The notes beneath the pieces are model-generated. The model worked only from the letters and a program-made list of their open reading frames with translations. It had not been told where the DNA came from and did no database searches. Below are positions 42,167 through 49,576 of a stretch of DNA of 64,000 bases, in pieces. The position numbers were made by a program, and so were the translations under genes. Source of the stretch: LGRD01 sp031382215 (GTDB lineage Bacteria > Pseudomonadota > Gammaproteobacteria > Burkholderiales > Burkholderiaceae_C); assembly GCA_031382215.1 (NCBI GenBank), contig JANMYQ010000235.1:3306-67305 (forward strand). Direction: 5' to 3'. Each line of letters starts with the position of its first letter. Positions within the stretch are counted from its first letter, which is position 1.

Positions 42167-42463
42167 ATGAACACGATCCGCATCACGCTCGCCGCCCTCG
42201 CCCTGTCTGCCTCGGCTTTCGCCCAGGCCAGCGAGGTCACGAATTTCCCGATCACCGCGTCGCCCACGTTGACGCGCGCCGAAGTGCAGGCCGACGCACG
42301 CAAGCACTCCGCCACCGGCTCGATGAGCATCAACTTCGCGGGCCCCGAAGTGAAGGCACCGGCCTCGACCAAGAGCCGCGACGAGGTTCGCATGGAGATC
42401 GCCGCATCGCGCGGCATGGCCGACAGCCGAGTCGCCGCGGGCTACCTGGTCGGCGGCATGTGA
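42167..42463 (+). CDS. Small secreted DUF4148-type protein
   Basis: A 98-residue exported protein. Signal peptide MNTIRITLAALALSASAFAQA is followed by a mature part with SPTLTRAEVQADARKHSA and ending GYLVGGM, as in the many DUF4148 paralogues of Burkholderiales. Function unknown. AGGAG lies 8 bp before ATG 42167. It is a single gene divergent from fumC, ended by a strong terminator at 42486-42508. Confidence 0.82.
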   Translation: MNTIRITLAALALSASAFAQASEVTNFPITASPTLTRAEVQADARKHSATGSMSINFAGPEVKAPASTKSRDEVRMEIAASRGMADSRVAAGYLVGGM

Positions 42464-42485
42464 GTCGCGCCCCGAAAAAGGAAAA

Positions 42486-42508
42486 GGCCCGCGCAAGCGG
42501 GCCCTTTT
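42486..42508 (+). terminator. Rho-independent terminator of the DUF4148 gene
   Basis: GGCCCGC-GCAA-GCGGGCC stem-loop (42486-42503) followed by CTTTT, with an A-run before the stem. It lies 23 bp after the stop codon. Confidence 0.85.
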
Positions 42509-42521
42509 CATGGCGAGATCG

Positions 42522-42597
42522 TCAGCGCGTGACTTCAGCGCGTGACTTCAGCGCGTGATTTCAGCCCGCGATTTCAGCGCGCGATTCAGCGCGTGAA
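42522..42597 (-). repeat. Six tandem units of about 13 bp across the RNA helicase stop codon
   Basis: Units of tcagcgcgtgact and close variants begin at 42522, 42535, 42548, 42561, 42574 and 42586. Read on the minus strand each carries the last codons and stop of the helicase gene (CGC-TGA), so TGA recurs in all three frames beyond the true stop at 42588-42586. The period is 13 bp except for one 12-bp unit. Confidence 0.8.
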
Positions 42598-44085
42598 GCC
42601 ACCCGGCCGCGGGCGCGCCGGCTTGAAGCCCGGCTTGCCGGCCGGGCCACCCGGCTTGCGCGGCGCAAACCCTGCGGGCTTGCTGGCGCGGTCGAACGGG
42701 TTGCTGCGCGGTGCATCGTTGCCACCGTGCGGGGCACGCGGCTCGAAGTGGCCGGCACTGCGGTCGAACGGCGAGTGGTCGCGCGGCGGGCGGCTGTCGC
42801 CACCACGCGGCGCGAAACCTTCACCACCCCGGGGCGCGTAAGGCTTCTTGCCGAACGCAGGCTTGCCGCCGAAGCGCGACGGCGCACCCGCTGGGCGCGG
42901 CGCGTACATCTTCGGCTCAGGGCTCTTGGGCTCCAGGCCGGCGATCGTGGCGACCGGAATGTTCTGCGTGGTGAACTGCTGAATGCGGCGGATCATGCCG
43001 CTGTCCATGCGCTCGCCCAAGGTGATGGCCAGTCCGTTGCGGCCAGCGCGGCCGGTGCGGCCGATGCGGTGCACGTAGTCCTCGGCCTTCATCGGCAAGC
43101 CGTAGTTGATGACGTGGCTGATGCTCGGCACGTCGATACCGCGCGCGGCCACGTCGGTCGCCACCAGAATCTTCAACTGCTTGTTGCGCAAGCCTTGCAG
43201 CACGCGGTTGCGGCGCCCTTGCGGGTGCCCGCCGTGCAGCGAGGCCACGTGGTGGCCCAGCTCGGCCAGGCGGTCGGCCAACTGGTCGGCGTCGCGTTGC
43301 GTGCTGGTGAAGACGAGCGCCTGCTCCATGTCGCGCTGGGTCAGGATGTGGTCCAGCAGGGCGTTCTTGTGGTGGTGGTTGTCGGCCCAGTGCAGGCGCT
43401 GCTCGATGTTCTCGTGCGTGTCGGTGTGCGACGAGATATCAATGCGCTGCGGGTCGCGCAACAGGTTGGCGGCCAGGCGGCCCACGTGGCCGGCGAAGGT
43501 GGCGCTGTACATCACCGTCTGGCGCGCGGCGGGCACGTGGTCGGCGATGGTGTTGATGTCGTCGATGAAGCCCATGTCGAGCATGCGGTCGGCTTCGTCG
43601 AGCACAAGCATCTCTACGTTCTCGAGCACGCACTTGCCAGTCTGCAGGTGGTCGAGCAGGCGGCCGGGGGTGGAGATCAGGATGTCCAGCGGGCCGCGCA
43701 GCGCGGCGATCTGCGCCGGGTACGGCACGCCACCGACGACGGTGGCCACGCGCAGGCCCTGCACGAAGCGGCCGTAGATCGTCGCGGCCTTGGCGACCTG
43801 CATCGCGAGTTCGCGGGTCGGCGTGAGCACCAGGATGCGCGGGCCGTAGACCACGCCCTTTTCACGCCGCTTGGTGTTGTCGCCGCGGGCCAGCAAGACC
43901 TTCTGCAGCGCGGGCAGGATGAACGACGCGGTCTTGCCGCTGCCGGTGCTCGAAGACACCATCAGGTCAGCGCCGGCCAGTGCGGGCGGAATCGCCTTGT
44001 CCTGGACTTCGGTGGCAACTTCATAACCGGCGCTGGTGACGGCCTTGGTCAGGGCTTCTTGCAGGCCCAGGGAATCGAAACTCAT
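42586..44085 (-). CDS. DEAD-box RNA helicase, RhlE-like
   Basis: A 499-residue ATP-dependent RNA helicase. Motifs in order: Q-motif region with FDSLGLQEAL, motif I SSTGSGKT, TPTRELA, motif II VLDEADRMLDMGF, SAT, ATDVAARGIDV and HRIGRTGRAG. The last 110 residues are a basic, Gly/Pro/Arg-rich low-complexity tail (APRGG, RPPRD and GGFTR repeats), probably an RNA-binding and phase-separating region. This architecture suits RhlE/DbpA-type helicases acting in ribosome assembly or mRNA decay, often cold-induced. A 335-bp gene-free leader precedes it. Confidence 0.9.
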   Translation of the reverse strand: MSFDSLGLQEALTKAVTSAGYEVATEVQDKAIPPALAGADLMVSSSTGSGKTASFILPALQKVLLARGDNTKRREKGVVYGPRILVLTPTRELAMQVAKAATIYGRFVQGLRVATVVGGVPYPAQIAALRGPLDILISTPGRLLDHLQTGKCVLENVEMLVLDEADRMLDMGFIDDINTIADHVPAARQTVMYSATFAGHVGRLAANLLRDPQRIDISSHTDTHENIEQRLHWADNHHHKNALLDHILTQRDMEQALVFTSTQRDADQLADRLAELGHHVASLHGGHPQGRRNRVLQGLRNKQLKILVATDVAARGIDVPSISHVINYGLPMKAEDYVHRIGRTGRAGRNGLAITLGERMDSGMIRRIQQFTTQNIPVATIAGLEPKSPEPKMYAPRPAGAPSRFGGKPAFGKKPYAPRGGEGFAPRGGDSRPPRDHSPFDRSAGHFEPRAPHGGNDAPRSNPFDRASKPAGFAPRKPGGPAGKPGFKPARPRPGGFTR

Positions 44086-44420
44086 TTTTCACTTTCGAAA
44101 GCGGTGACGGCGCGCCCGATCTGAAGTGGGCACACGCCAAGCCACCTGCACCCCAAAACGGGTGACTGTTCAGTCGCTGGGAAGAAGGTCCGAGCTCGCG
44201 CCTTGGATGGCACGGGGTGTCGGGAACAGTCAAAGCGACGGCATCGCCGCCAACCATTCCCGAAACGGGGTTCGAACAGGCCGCGCAGTTTGATCCTTGA
44301 TCAGGAACCGCGGGATGACTCGATGAGGTCAGAGGGGATGAACGAAACGCCACGGTCTTTTGCGGCGAGCCCATGAGTATAGCCTGCTTCGGGTTTCCCC
44401 GCGCATGTCTTTGACGCGCG
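44086..44420 (-). other. Long gene-free leader upstream of the helicase gene
   Basis: 335 bp separate orn (44421) from the helicase start (44085), both leftward. TATACT near 44376-44381 (minus strand) is a possible -10 element; transcripts from it would have an untranslated leader of about 290 nt. Long leaders are typical of cold-shock and autoregulated RNA helicase genes. Short open frames exist but have no ribosome-binding site or family resemblance. I see no tRNA or known riboswitch in it. Confidence 0.45.
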
Positions 44421-44981
44421 TCACTTCACCAGGAAGTGCTCGCGGTAGTACGCCAGTTCGTCGATCGACTCGTGGATGTCGGCCAGCGCGGTGTGCGCCT
44501 GGGCCTTCTTGAAGCCGGCCAGGATCTCCGGCTTCCAGCGCTTGGCCAGTTCCTTCAAAGTGCTGACGTCGAGGTTGCGGTAGTGGAAGAAGGCCTCCAG
44601 CTTCGGCATCGTGCGGGCCAGAAAACGCCGGTCCTGGCAGATGCTGTTGCCGCACATCGGCGACATGCTCTTGGGCACGTGGCGGCGCAGGAACTCGATG
44701 ACCTGCGCTTCGGCAGCCGCCTCGTCGACGGTCGAAGCCTTCACGCGGTCGATCAAGCCACTGCGGCCATGCGTGCCCTTGTTCCAGGCGTCCATCGCAT
44801 CGAGGGTGGCGTCGCTCTGGTGGATGGCCAGCACCGGGCCCTCGACCCGCTGCCCCAGGTGCGGGTCGGTGACCACGACCGCGATCTCGATGATGCGGTC
44901 GGTTTCCGGCACCAGGCCGGTCATCTCCAGGTCGATCCAGACCAGGTTCTGATCGCTGCTGGTCAAAGTGATTGTGCTCAT
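44421..44981 (-). CDS. orn: Oligoribonuclease
   Basis: A 186-residue DEDDh 3'-5' exoribonuclease that degrades the last di- to pentanucleotides of RNA, including pGpG from cyclic di-GMP. First acidic pair D17 and E19 lie in VWIDLEMTGL; MCGNSICQDRRFL carries the third motif; the final HTALADIHESIDELAYYR carries catalytic His and Asp. ATG 44981 gives full length. It is divergent from the M48 protease gene (48 bp gap). Confidence 0.96.
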   Translation of the reverse strand: MSTITLTSSDQNLVWIDLEMTGLVPETDRIIEIAVVVTDPHLGQRVEGPVLAIHQSDATLDAMDAWNKGTHGRSGLIDRVKASTVDEAAAEAQVIEFLRRHVPKSMSPMCGNSICQDRRFLARTMPKLEAFFHYRNLDVSTLKELAKRWKPEILAGFKKAQAHTALADIHESIDELAYYREHFLVK

Positions 44982-45029
44982 CGTGTCGGCTCCTTGGGGG
45001 GATTCTCGCAGCCCCTACACTTCGCACCC

Positions 45030-46313
45030 ATGCAAGCCTTTGCCCTGACTGTGTTGTTTGCCGCCGCGCTGGTCGTGTCGATGCTGATCAGGTTCTGGCT
45101 CGCCACGCGCCAGATGCGTCACGTGGCCCAACACCGCGATGCAGTGCCGTCCACTTTTGCCGCCAGCATCACCCTGCCGGCCCATCAGAAGGCGGCCGAC
45201 TACACGCTCGCCAAGGGCCGCTTCGGCCTGCTGACCATGGCGTTCGGCGCCGCCGTGCTGCTGGGCTGGACCTTGCTGGGTGGGCTCGACCTGCTGAACG
45301 CGGCCGTGCGCGACGCGGTGCAGCCGAGCTGGGGCGGCATGGCCTACCAGCTGGCGCTGCTGGCCGCGTTCACTCTCATCGGCTCACTGCTCGACCTGCC
45401 GTTCGAGCTGTACAGCACTTTTCGGGTCGAGCAGCGCTTCGGCTTCAACCGCATGACGTGGCGGTTGTACCTGGCCGACCTGCTGAAGGGTGCGCTCGTC
45501 GGCGCGCTGATCGGCCTGCCGCTGGCGGCGCTGATGCTGTGGATCATGGGCGCCACCGGAATCCTGTGGTGGTTGTGGGCCTGGGGCGCGTGGATGGCCT
45601 TCAACGTGCTGATCCTGGTGCTCTACCCGACCGTCATCGCGCCGCTGTTCAACAAGTTCGTGCCGCTCGCCGACGAGTCGCTGAAGGCCCGCGTGCAGGC
45701 GCTGATGACGCGCTGCGGCTTTGCCGCCAAGGGCTTGTTCGTGATGGATGGCAGCAAGCGTTCGGCCCACGCCAACGCCTACTTCACCGGCTTCGGCGCG
45801 GCCAAGCGGGTGGTGTTCTTCGACACCCTGCTGAACAAGCTCTCGCCCGGCGAGGTCGAGGCGGTGCTGGCCCACGAACTCGGCCACTTCAAGCACAAGC
45901 ACGTGACCCAACGCATGGTCGCGATGTTCGCGCTCAGCCTGGCCGGCTTTGCACTGCTGGGCTGGTTGTCGGGCCAGAGCTGGTTCTACACCGCGCTCGG
46001 CGTGCAGCCTTCGCTCGCTGCGCCGAACGATGCGCTGGCGCTGCTGCTGTTCCTGCTCGTGACGCCGGTGTTCGGCTTCTTCGTGTCGCCGCTGTTCGCG
46101 CAGCTGTCGCGGCGGCATGAATTCGAGGCCGACGCTTATGCCTGCCAGCAGGCCAGCGGCACCGACCTGGCCGCCGCGCTGCTCAAGCTGCACGAAGACA
46201 ACGCCTCGACCCTGACCCCCGACCCCCTGTACGTGCGCTTCTACTACTCGCACCCGCCGGCGTCGGAGCGGCTGGCCGCGCTGGCGCAGCAGGTGCGGCT
46301 GCAGCCTGCCTGA
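45030..46313 (+). CDS. M48 (Ste24/CAAX-type) integral membrane zinc metalloprotease
   Basis: A 427-residue membrane protease. Several N-terminal helices are followed by the zinc site HELGH at residues 282-286 (AVLAHELGHFKHKH), two more helices and a later glutamate ligand region in SRRHEFEADAYACQQASG. The final SHPPASERLAAL is typical of Ste24/HtpX-type enzymes. It probably degrades misfolded membrane proteins; true CAAX processing is unlikely in bacteria. It is followed by rsgA after 14 bp, on the same strand. Confidence 0.92.
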   Translation: MQAFALTVLFAAALVVSMLIRFWLATRQMRHVAQHRDAVPSTFAASITLPAHQKAADYTLAKGRFGLLTMAFGAAVLLGWTLLGGLDLLNAAVRDAVQPSWGGMAYQLALLAAFTLIGSLLDLPFELYSTFRVEQRFGFNRMTWRLYLADLLKGALVGALIGLPLAALMLWIMGATGILWWLWAWGAWMAFNVLILVLYPTVIAPLFNKFVPLADESLKARVQALMTRCGFAAKGLFVMDGSKRSAHANAYFTGFGAAKRVVFFDTLLNKLSPGEVEAVLAHELGHFKHKHVTQRMVAMFALSLAGFALLGWLSGQSWFYTALGVQPSLAAPNDALALLLFLLVTPVFGFFVSPLFAQLSRRHEFEADAYACQQASGTDLAAALLKLHEDNASTLTPDPLYVRFYYSHPPASERLAALAQQVRLQPA

Positions 46314-46327
46314 CATTCGGGCCGAGG

Positions 46328-47230
46328 TTGAGCAAGAACGTCGTCCTCGACCTGGGCCTGGTGGTGGCAGGCCACGGCCGCCACTACATCGTTGAAAGCC
46401 CCGAAGGCCAGCGCATCATCTGCCACCCGCGCGGCAAGAAGAGCGATTGCGTGGTCGGCGACCGCGTGCGCTGGCAGGCCAGCGGCGACGAAGGCGTGAT
46501 CGAACACGTGGAACCGCGCCGCAACCTGCTGTTCCGGCAAGACGAGTGGAAGACCAAGTCGTTCGCTGCCAACCTGGGCCAGTTGCTGGTGCTGGTGGCG
46601 GCCGAGCCGGTGTTCAGTGAATCGCAACTGGCGCGCGCGCTGATCGCTGCCGAAGACGCGGGCATCCCGGCGCGCATCCTGCTGAACAAAGCCGACCTGC
46701 CTTCGATCGTCGCGGCACGCGAGCGCCTGAAACCTTACGCGGCGATGGGCGTGGAGGTGCTGGAAGTGGCGCTGAAAGCCCGCAAGGAAGAGGCCGGCGC
46801 GCTGCTCGCGCCCCTGCTCGAAGGCCACGCCACCCTGGTGCTGGGCCCCAGTGGCACCGGCAAGAGCACCTTGATCAACCTGCTTGCGCCCGACGCGCGC
46901 GCGCAGGTGGGCGAGGTCTCGCAGGCCCTGAACTCGGGCCGCCACACCACCACTCACACGCAGTGGTACTGGCTCGACGCACAACGCGGCACGGCGCTGA
47001 TCGACTCACCCGGCTTTCAGGAATTCGGTCTGCGCCAGATCGACTCACAGCGCCTGAGCAGCTTGATGCCCGACCTGCGCGAACACGCCGGCGCCTGCAA
47101 GTTCTACAACTGCAGCCACCAGCATGAACCCGGCTGCGGCGTGCGTGCGGCGCTTGAGCGTGGCGAGATCAGCGAGTCGCGCTACCGGATCTACGGCGAA
47201 ATTCTGGGCGAGCTGGTGACGCGCGCCTGA
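46328..47230 (+). CDS. rsgA: Ribosome small-subunit-dependent GTPase A
   Basis: A 300-residue circularly permuted GTPase that checks 30S maturation. The order of motifs is LLNKADL (G4), then GPSGTGKST (G1, from residue 173), then DSPGF (G3), with an N-terminal OB fold (RGKKSDCVVGDRVRW) and a C-terminal zinc knuckle C-KFYNC-SHQHEPGC. The start appears to be TTG 46328, since the next in-frame candidates cut into the OB fold; it lacks a clear ribosome-binding site. Coupled transcription with the M48 gene is likely. Confidence 0.94.
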   Translation: MSKNVVLDLGLVVAGHGRHYIVESPEGQRIICHPRGKKSDCVVGDRVRWQASGDEGVIEHVEPRRNLLFRQDEWKTKSFAANLGQLLVLVAAEPVFSESQLARALIAAEDAGIPARILLNKADLPSIVAARERLKPYAAMGVEVLEVALKARKEEAGALLAPLLEGHATLVLGPSGTGKSTLINLLAPDARAQVGEVSQALNSGRHTTTHTQWYWLDAQRGTALIDSPGFQEFGLRQIDSQRLSSLMPDLREHAGACKFYNCSHQHEPGCGVRAALERGEISESRYRIYGEILGELVTRA

Positions 47231-47263
47231 GCCGGACGGCGTGGCGGTACGCCGCTCAGGCGC
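47223..47263. terminator. Large inverted repeat between convergent rsgA and CobD-like genes
   Basis: Perfect GCGCCTGAGC (47223-47232) and GCTCAGGCGC (47254-47263) enclose an inner stem GGCGT/ACGCC. It spans the rsgA stop and ends 2 bp before the stop of the opposite gene, so it may end transcription from both sides. No T-run is present. Confidence 0.55.
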
Positions 47264-47264
47264 A

Positions 47265-48254
47265 TCAACCCACCAGGTTGGCCAGCGACAGCAGCGACAG
47301 CAACAGCATCCACAACACGACCGAGCGCCACACCAGCCCGACCACGCTGCGCAGGTGAGCCATCTCGGGCGTTGCGCCGGTCGTCGAGCCGTCGGCCGAA
47401 ATCTCGCCCGGCAACACGCTGTCTTCGAAGGCTCGGGCCGACTCGGCGCGCACTTCCGGCGCCTCGCGGCCGCCCAGTTGCACGCCGATCGCGCCGGCCG
47501 CCGACGCCAGGATCACGCCGTCGTTGCCCGACTCCCACAACACCGCATCGCGCCGCCAGCAGTTCACTGCTTCCTCGAAGTTGCCGACCACCGCAAAGCC
47601 GAACGCAGTGAGGCGGGCCGGCACGTGGTCGAGCAGCGCAAACAGCCGGCTCGACGGGCCGATCAACCGGTCGTTCGGCGGCACGCCGTCGCTGCGGCTC
47701 TTGAAGGCCCAGTAGCGGCCCGCAACCTCGGCCCTTCGGTAGAGCACCGCGCCGGCCGGCCCGAAGCCGAGCGTGGACAGCACGACGAACCAGAAGAACA
47801 CGCCGAACACATGCCGGTGAGCGGCCAGCAGCGAATGTTCGATGACCTGGCGCAAGAGTTCGGGCCGCGGCAGGTCGCTCGCATCGACATGGCGCCAAGC
47901 CGCCAGCAGGCTGCGCGCGCTTTCTGCGTCGGCACGCTCGAGTGCGTCGCGGATGTCGGTGAAGTAGTGACTGAACTGGCGAAAGCCCAGGGTCATGTAA
48001 AGCACCGCCACGTTCCAGGCCAGCGCCAGCAGCAGGCTGAAGTGACCCAAAAGCAACCACACGCCCCAGGCCAGCAGGGCCGGCACCAGGGCGGTGACGC
48101 CCCACACCACCGCCGCATGCGCGTCGCGACCGGCGTCGAAGTTCAACCGGGTCCAACGCATCCACGCGGTCAGCGATTCGTGCACCACGTTGCTGCGCGG
48201 CAGCGGCTTGAGTTGCTCGATCAGCAGCGCGAACAGGACGGCGAAAAAACTCAT
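47265..48254 (-). CDS. CobD/CbiB-like (AmpE-related) membrane protein
   Basis: A 329-residue membrane protein beginning MSFFAVLFALLIEQLKPLPR with helices near residues 48-70 and 75-92 and a final helix WRSVVLWMLLLSLLSLAN. Central segments LGFRQFSHYFTDIRDALERAD and SLLAAHRHVFGVFFWF are shared by the CobD/CbiB family proteins of Betaproteobacteria, which are annotated by similarity to cobalamin biosynthesis protein CobD but usually lie outside cob clusters. No other cobalamin genes are near, so a true role in cobinamide synthesis is doubtful. Confidence 0.75.
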   Translation of the reverse strand: MSFFAVLFALLIEQLKPLPRSNVVHESLTAWMRWTRLNFDAGRDAHAAVVWGVTALVPALLAWGVWLLLGHFSLLLALAWNVAVLYMTLGFRQFSHYFTDIRDALERADAESARSLLAAWRHVDASDLPRPELLRQVIEHSLLAAHRHVFGVFFWFVVLSTLGFGPAGAVLYRRAEVAGRYWAFKSRSDGVPPNDRLIGPSSRLFALLDHVPARLTAFGFAVVGNFEEAVNCWRRDAVLWESGNDGVILASAAGAIGVQLGGREAPEVRAESARAFEDSVLPGEISADGSTTGATPEMAHLRSVVGLVWRSVVLWMLLLSLLSLANLVG

Positions 48255-48298
48255 TGCCGTTGATGATAGCGGCGGGGGTGACCGGGCCTGTGCGAGGC

Positions 48299-48982
48299 TT
48301 AAGCGGCGAGAAACCGATACAGGTTGCGCAGCATCGCCGCCGTCGCACCCCAGATGAAGTAGCGCCGCGGCCGCCCCTGCTCGTCAAGCCCGGGCCAAGG
48401 CATCGACAGGAACTCGCGCCGCACGCCGCCCACATCGACCGCATGGCGATGGTGGTTGGCCGGGCTCATCAGGAAGGCCAATGGCACCTCGAAGATCTCG
48501 GCCACCTCGAACGGATCGGCCTGGACCGTGAACGTGGGTCGCACGAACGCGACCACTGGCGTCACGATGAAGCCGGTGCCGGTGGTGTACAGAGGCAGGC
48601 TGCCGATCACGTCGACGTGCGCGGCGTCCAGGCCAATCTCTTCACGCGCTTCGCGCAACGCAGTGGCGGTGGCGTCGGCGTCATCGACTTCGGCGCGGCC
48701 GCCGGGGAAGCTGATCTGGCCAGGGTGATCGGTCAGGTGGTCGGTGCGCTGGGTCAGCAGCACCGAGATCGTGTCGCGCAAGACCAGCGGCACGAGCACC
48801 GAGGCGTGGGTGGGCTCGCGCTCGTTGAAGCGGCGCTCGACCGAAGTCTCGGGCGCCCACACGGGAGGGGCTTCGAAGCGCCGGCGCAGGGCGCTCGGCA
48901 CCAGCCGCTCGGGCGACACCGCGGGCAGATGGTGGTCCACCCCGATGATGGGGAGTTCCTGGGGGTTGAAGCTCAGGGCCAT
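48299..48982 (-). CDS. CoA pyrophosphatase-type NUDIX hydrolase
   Basis: A 227-residue NUDIX hydrolase. The Nudix helix spans about residues 93-118 (PGGRAEVDDADATATALREAREEIGL in outline), preceded by LLTQRTDHLTDHPGQISF, which is the UPF0035/CoAse signature of NudL-type enzymes that cut CoA and its esters to 4'-phosphopantetheine and 3',5'-ADP. It is downstream of rplS on the same strand but behind a terminator, so probably has its own promoter. Confidence 0.87.
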   Translation of the reverse strand: MALSFNPQELPIIGVDHHLPAVSPERLVPSALRRRFEAPPVWAPETSVERRFNEREPTHASVLVPLVLRDTISVLLTQRTDHLTDHPGQISFPGGRAEVDDADATATALREAREEIGLDAAHVDVIGSLPLYTTGTGFIVTPVVAFVRPTFTVQADPFEVAEIFEVPLAFLMSPANHHRHAVDVGGVRREFLSMPWPGLDEQGRPRRYFIWGATAAMLRNLYRFLAA

Positions 48983-48997
48983 GGCGCCGTGTCAATG

Positions 48998-49028
48998 AAA
49001 AAAGCCGCCCTGAAATCGCGACGGCTTT
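48998..49028 (-). terminator. Rho-independent terminator of the rpsP-rimM-trmD-rplS operon
   Basis: Minus-strand AAAGCCG (49028-49022) pairs with CGGCTTT (49007-49001) and is followed by a further T-run to 48998. It lies after the structured element at 49049-49139 and before the NUDIX start. Confidence 0.75.
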
Positions 49029-49048
49029 GGATCGTGAGGCCAACGTTT

Positions 49049-49139
49049 GCCGCGACTTCGTCGCGGCGGAAACTGGCTCGCCACTTTCGTGGCGGCATCC
49101 GGCTTACGCCGAATGCTTTGACTTCGTCAAGCCAGTTTC
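49049..49139 (-). ncRNA. Structured 3' element of the rplS transcript: cloverleaf-like fold with GNRA loops plus one hairpin
   Basis: A perfect 10-bp outer stem, GAAACTGGCT (49139-49130 on the minus strand) with AGCCAGTTTC (49078-49069), closes three hairpins: TTGAC-GAA-GTCAA, GCAT(T)CGGC-GTAA-GCCG(G)ATGC and CGCCAC-GAAA-GTGGCG. A fourth perfect 8-bp hairpin, GCCGCGAC-GAA-GTCGCGGC, follows at 49067-49049. On the transcribed strand the four-base loops are GTAA and GAAA (GNRA type) and the three-base ones GAA. The rplS stop codon lies inside the first hairpin. Not a tRNA: loops are far too small and no T-arm or anticodon arm exists. No known family recognised. Confidence 0.6.
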
Positions 49140-49480
49140 TCTTTGATGCGCGCCGACTTGCCCGAGCGGTTGCGCAGGTAGTACAGCTTGGCGCGGCGCA
49201 CGTCGCCGCGGCGCTTGACTTCGATCGACGCGATCAACGGGCTGTAGAGCTGGAAGGTGCGTTCCACGCCTTCGCCACTGGAGATCTTGCGAACGATGAA
49301 ACTGGAATTGAGGCTGCGATTGCGCTTGGCAATCACGACGCCTTCGAACGCCTGCAGCCGCTTGCGCGTGCCTTCGACCACATTGACGCTGACGATCACG
49401 GTGTCGCCGGGCGCAAAGGGCGGGATGGTCTTGTTGAGACGGGTGATTTCTTCCCGCTCGAGGGTCTGGATCAGGTCCAT
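49127..49480 (-). CDS. rplS: 50S ribosomal protein L19
   Basis: A 117-residue ribosomal protein. It has MDLIQTLEREEITRLNKTIP, FAPGDTVIVSVNVVEGTRKR, VVIAKRNRSLNSSFIVRKIS and the C-terminal RRGDVRRAKLYYLRNRSGKSARIKE, the L19 signature. It lies at the 30S-50S interface. It is last in the classical rpsP-rimM-trmD-rplS operon. Its stop codon is built into a hairpin of the structured element that follows. Confidence 0.98.
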   Translation of the reverse strand: MDLIQTLEREEITRLNKTIPPFAPGDTVIVSVNVVEGTRKRLQAFEGVVIAKRNRSLNSSFIVRKISSGEGVERTFQLYSPLIASIEVKRRGDVRRAKLYYLRNRSGKSARIKEKLA

Positions 49481-49576
49481 GAGTTCTCCAAAGTGATCGT
49501 GCGCAGGCGTCTTGGAATGGTTTGGATCTGCGCCTTGGCGCGGCTCCGTCCTGGCAGAGGATCGAAAAGCTTTTGA

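Noticed and set aside
42522..42597. CRISPR array or minisatellite protein
   Set aside because: Units are contiguous 12-13 bp copies with no spacers, lie mostly outside coding sequence and contain stop codons.
47265..48254. Cobalamin biosynthesis role for the CobD-like gene
   Set aside because: No other cobalamin genes are nearby and this branch of the family is usually outside cob clusters; kept as a family call only.
49069..49139. tRNA gene suggested by the cloverleaf shape
   Set aside because: Hairpin loops have only 3-4 bases, there is no T-loop consensus, anticodon arm or acceptor discriminator, and it overlaps the rplS coding end.
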